NCBI GenBank assembly: GCA_900169235.1 | Contig: FWCC01000160.1 | Location: 1-32,272, forward strand | Source: Zarea fungicola | Taxonomy: Eukaryota; Ascomycota; Sordariomycetes; Hypocreales; Cordycipitaceae | Reading direction: 5' to 3' | Length of the DNA: 32,272 nucleotides | Position numbers and translations under genes: made by a program | The notes under the pieces: generated by a model | What the model saw: only the letters and a program-made list of their open reading frames with translations | What the model was told of the DNA's origin: nothing | Database searches by the model: none | Part shown: one piece after another, positions 32,257-32,272 of the stretch | Layout: the number at the start of each line of letters is the position of its first letter | How positions within the stretch are numbered: position 1 is the first letter of the stretch

Positions 32257-32272
32257 GGGTGACAAAAAAACC
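32257..32272 (-). repeat. Right terminal inverted repeat, 16 bp
   Basis: The window ends GGGTGACAAAAAAACC, the exact reverse complement of its first 16 bases. Together the two copies bound the whole 32.3-kb segment. No further long match continues inward from either end. Confidence 0.6.

Noticed and set aside
1..32272. Starship-type giant element
   Set aside because: No DUF3435 tyrosine-recombinase captain is seen at either end, the first inward gene is a tyrosine phosphatase, and the cargo is core metabolism and signalling. Only the inverted ends support it, and flanks are not available.

Overview
The window looks like nuclear DNA of a filamentous ascomycete, most likely a Sordariomycete. 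Protein genes are split by short introns (about 50-230 nt) with GTANGT-type donors and CTAAC/CTGAC-type branch points. Leaders are pyrimidine-rich, and the proteins have clear fungal relatives: a rhodanese-PTP MAPK phosphatase, alpha-aminoadipate-pathway homoaconitase, a Sok1/Tcp11 protein and a Pth11/SAT4-like 7-TM protein. There is nothing bacterial or plasmid-like. Gene models were built by hand from reading frames, splice signals and conserved motifs, so exon edges are predictions.

Left and centre (about 2-21 kb) is an ordinary gene-dense core block. In order it holds a tyrosine phosphatase (+, single exon), homoaconitase LYS4 (+, 7 exons), an M1 zinc aminopeptidase (-, 5 exons, convergent with LYS4), a Tcp11/Sok1 protein (+, single exon, divergent from the aminopeptidase) and a 7-TM rhodopsin-domain-like membrane protein (-, 6 exons, convergent with Tcp11). 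The phosphatase and Sok1 belong to families tied to MAPK and cAMP/PKA signalling. LYS4 is lysine biosynthesis and the peptidase is general peptide turnover. I see no evidence that these genes form one pathway or cluster.

Right side (about 21-32.3 kb) is gene-poor. It holds a small bZIP-type factor (-, 2 exons) with a glutamine-rich heptad zipper, a class II tRNA-like gene with an intron and an odd anticodon loop (-), and a small Arf/Ras-like P-loop protein with degenerate G3 and G4 motifs (-, 2 exons). About 3.6 kb without a convincing gene follows. This half looks accessory.

The first 16 bases (GGTTTTTTTGTCACCC) are the exact reverse complement of the last 16, so the window is bounded by perfect short terminal inverted repeats. 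No transposase, tyrosine-recombinase captain or other mobility gene was seen, and the interior is mostly housekeeping genes. A true giant mobile element is therefore unproven and, on content, unlikely. The best leads for novelty are the degenerate P-loop protein, the anomalous tRNA, the glutamine-rich zipper, a possible hidden mitochondrial leader on the aminopeptidase and the 19-nt LYS4 micro-exon.
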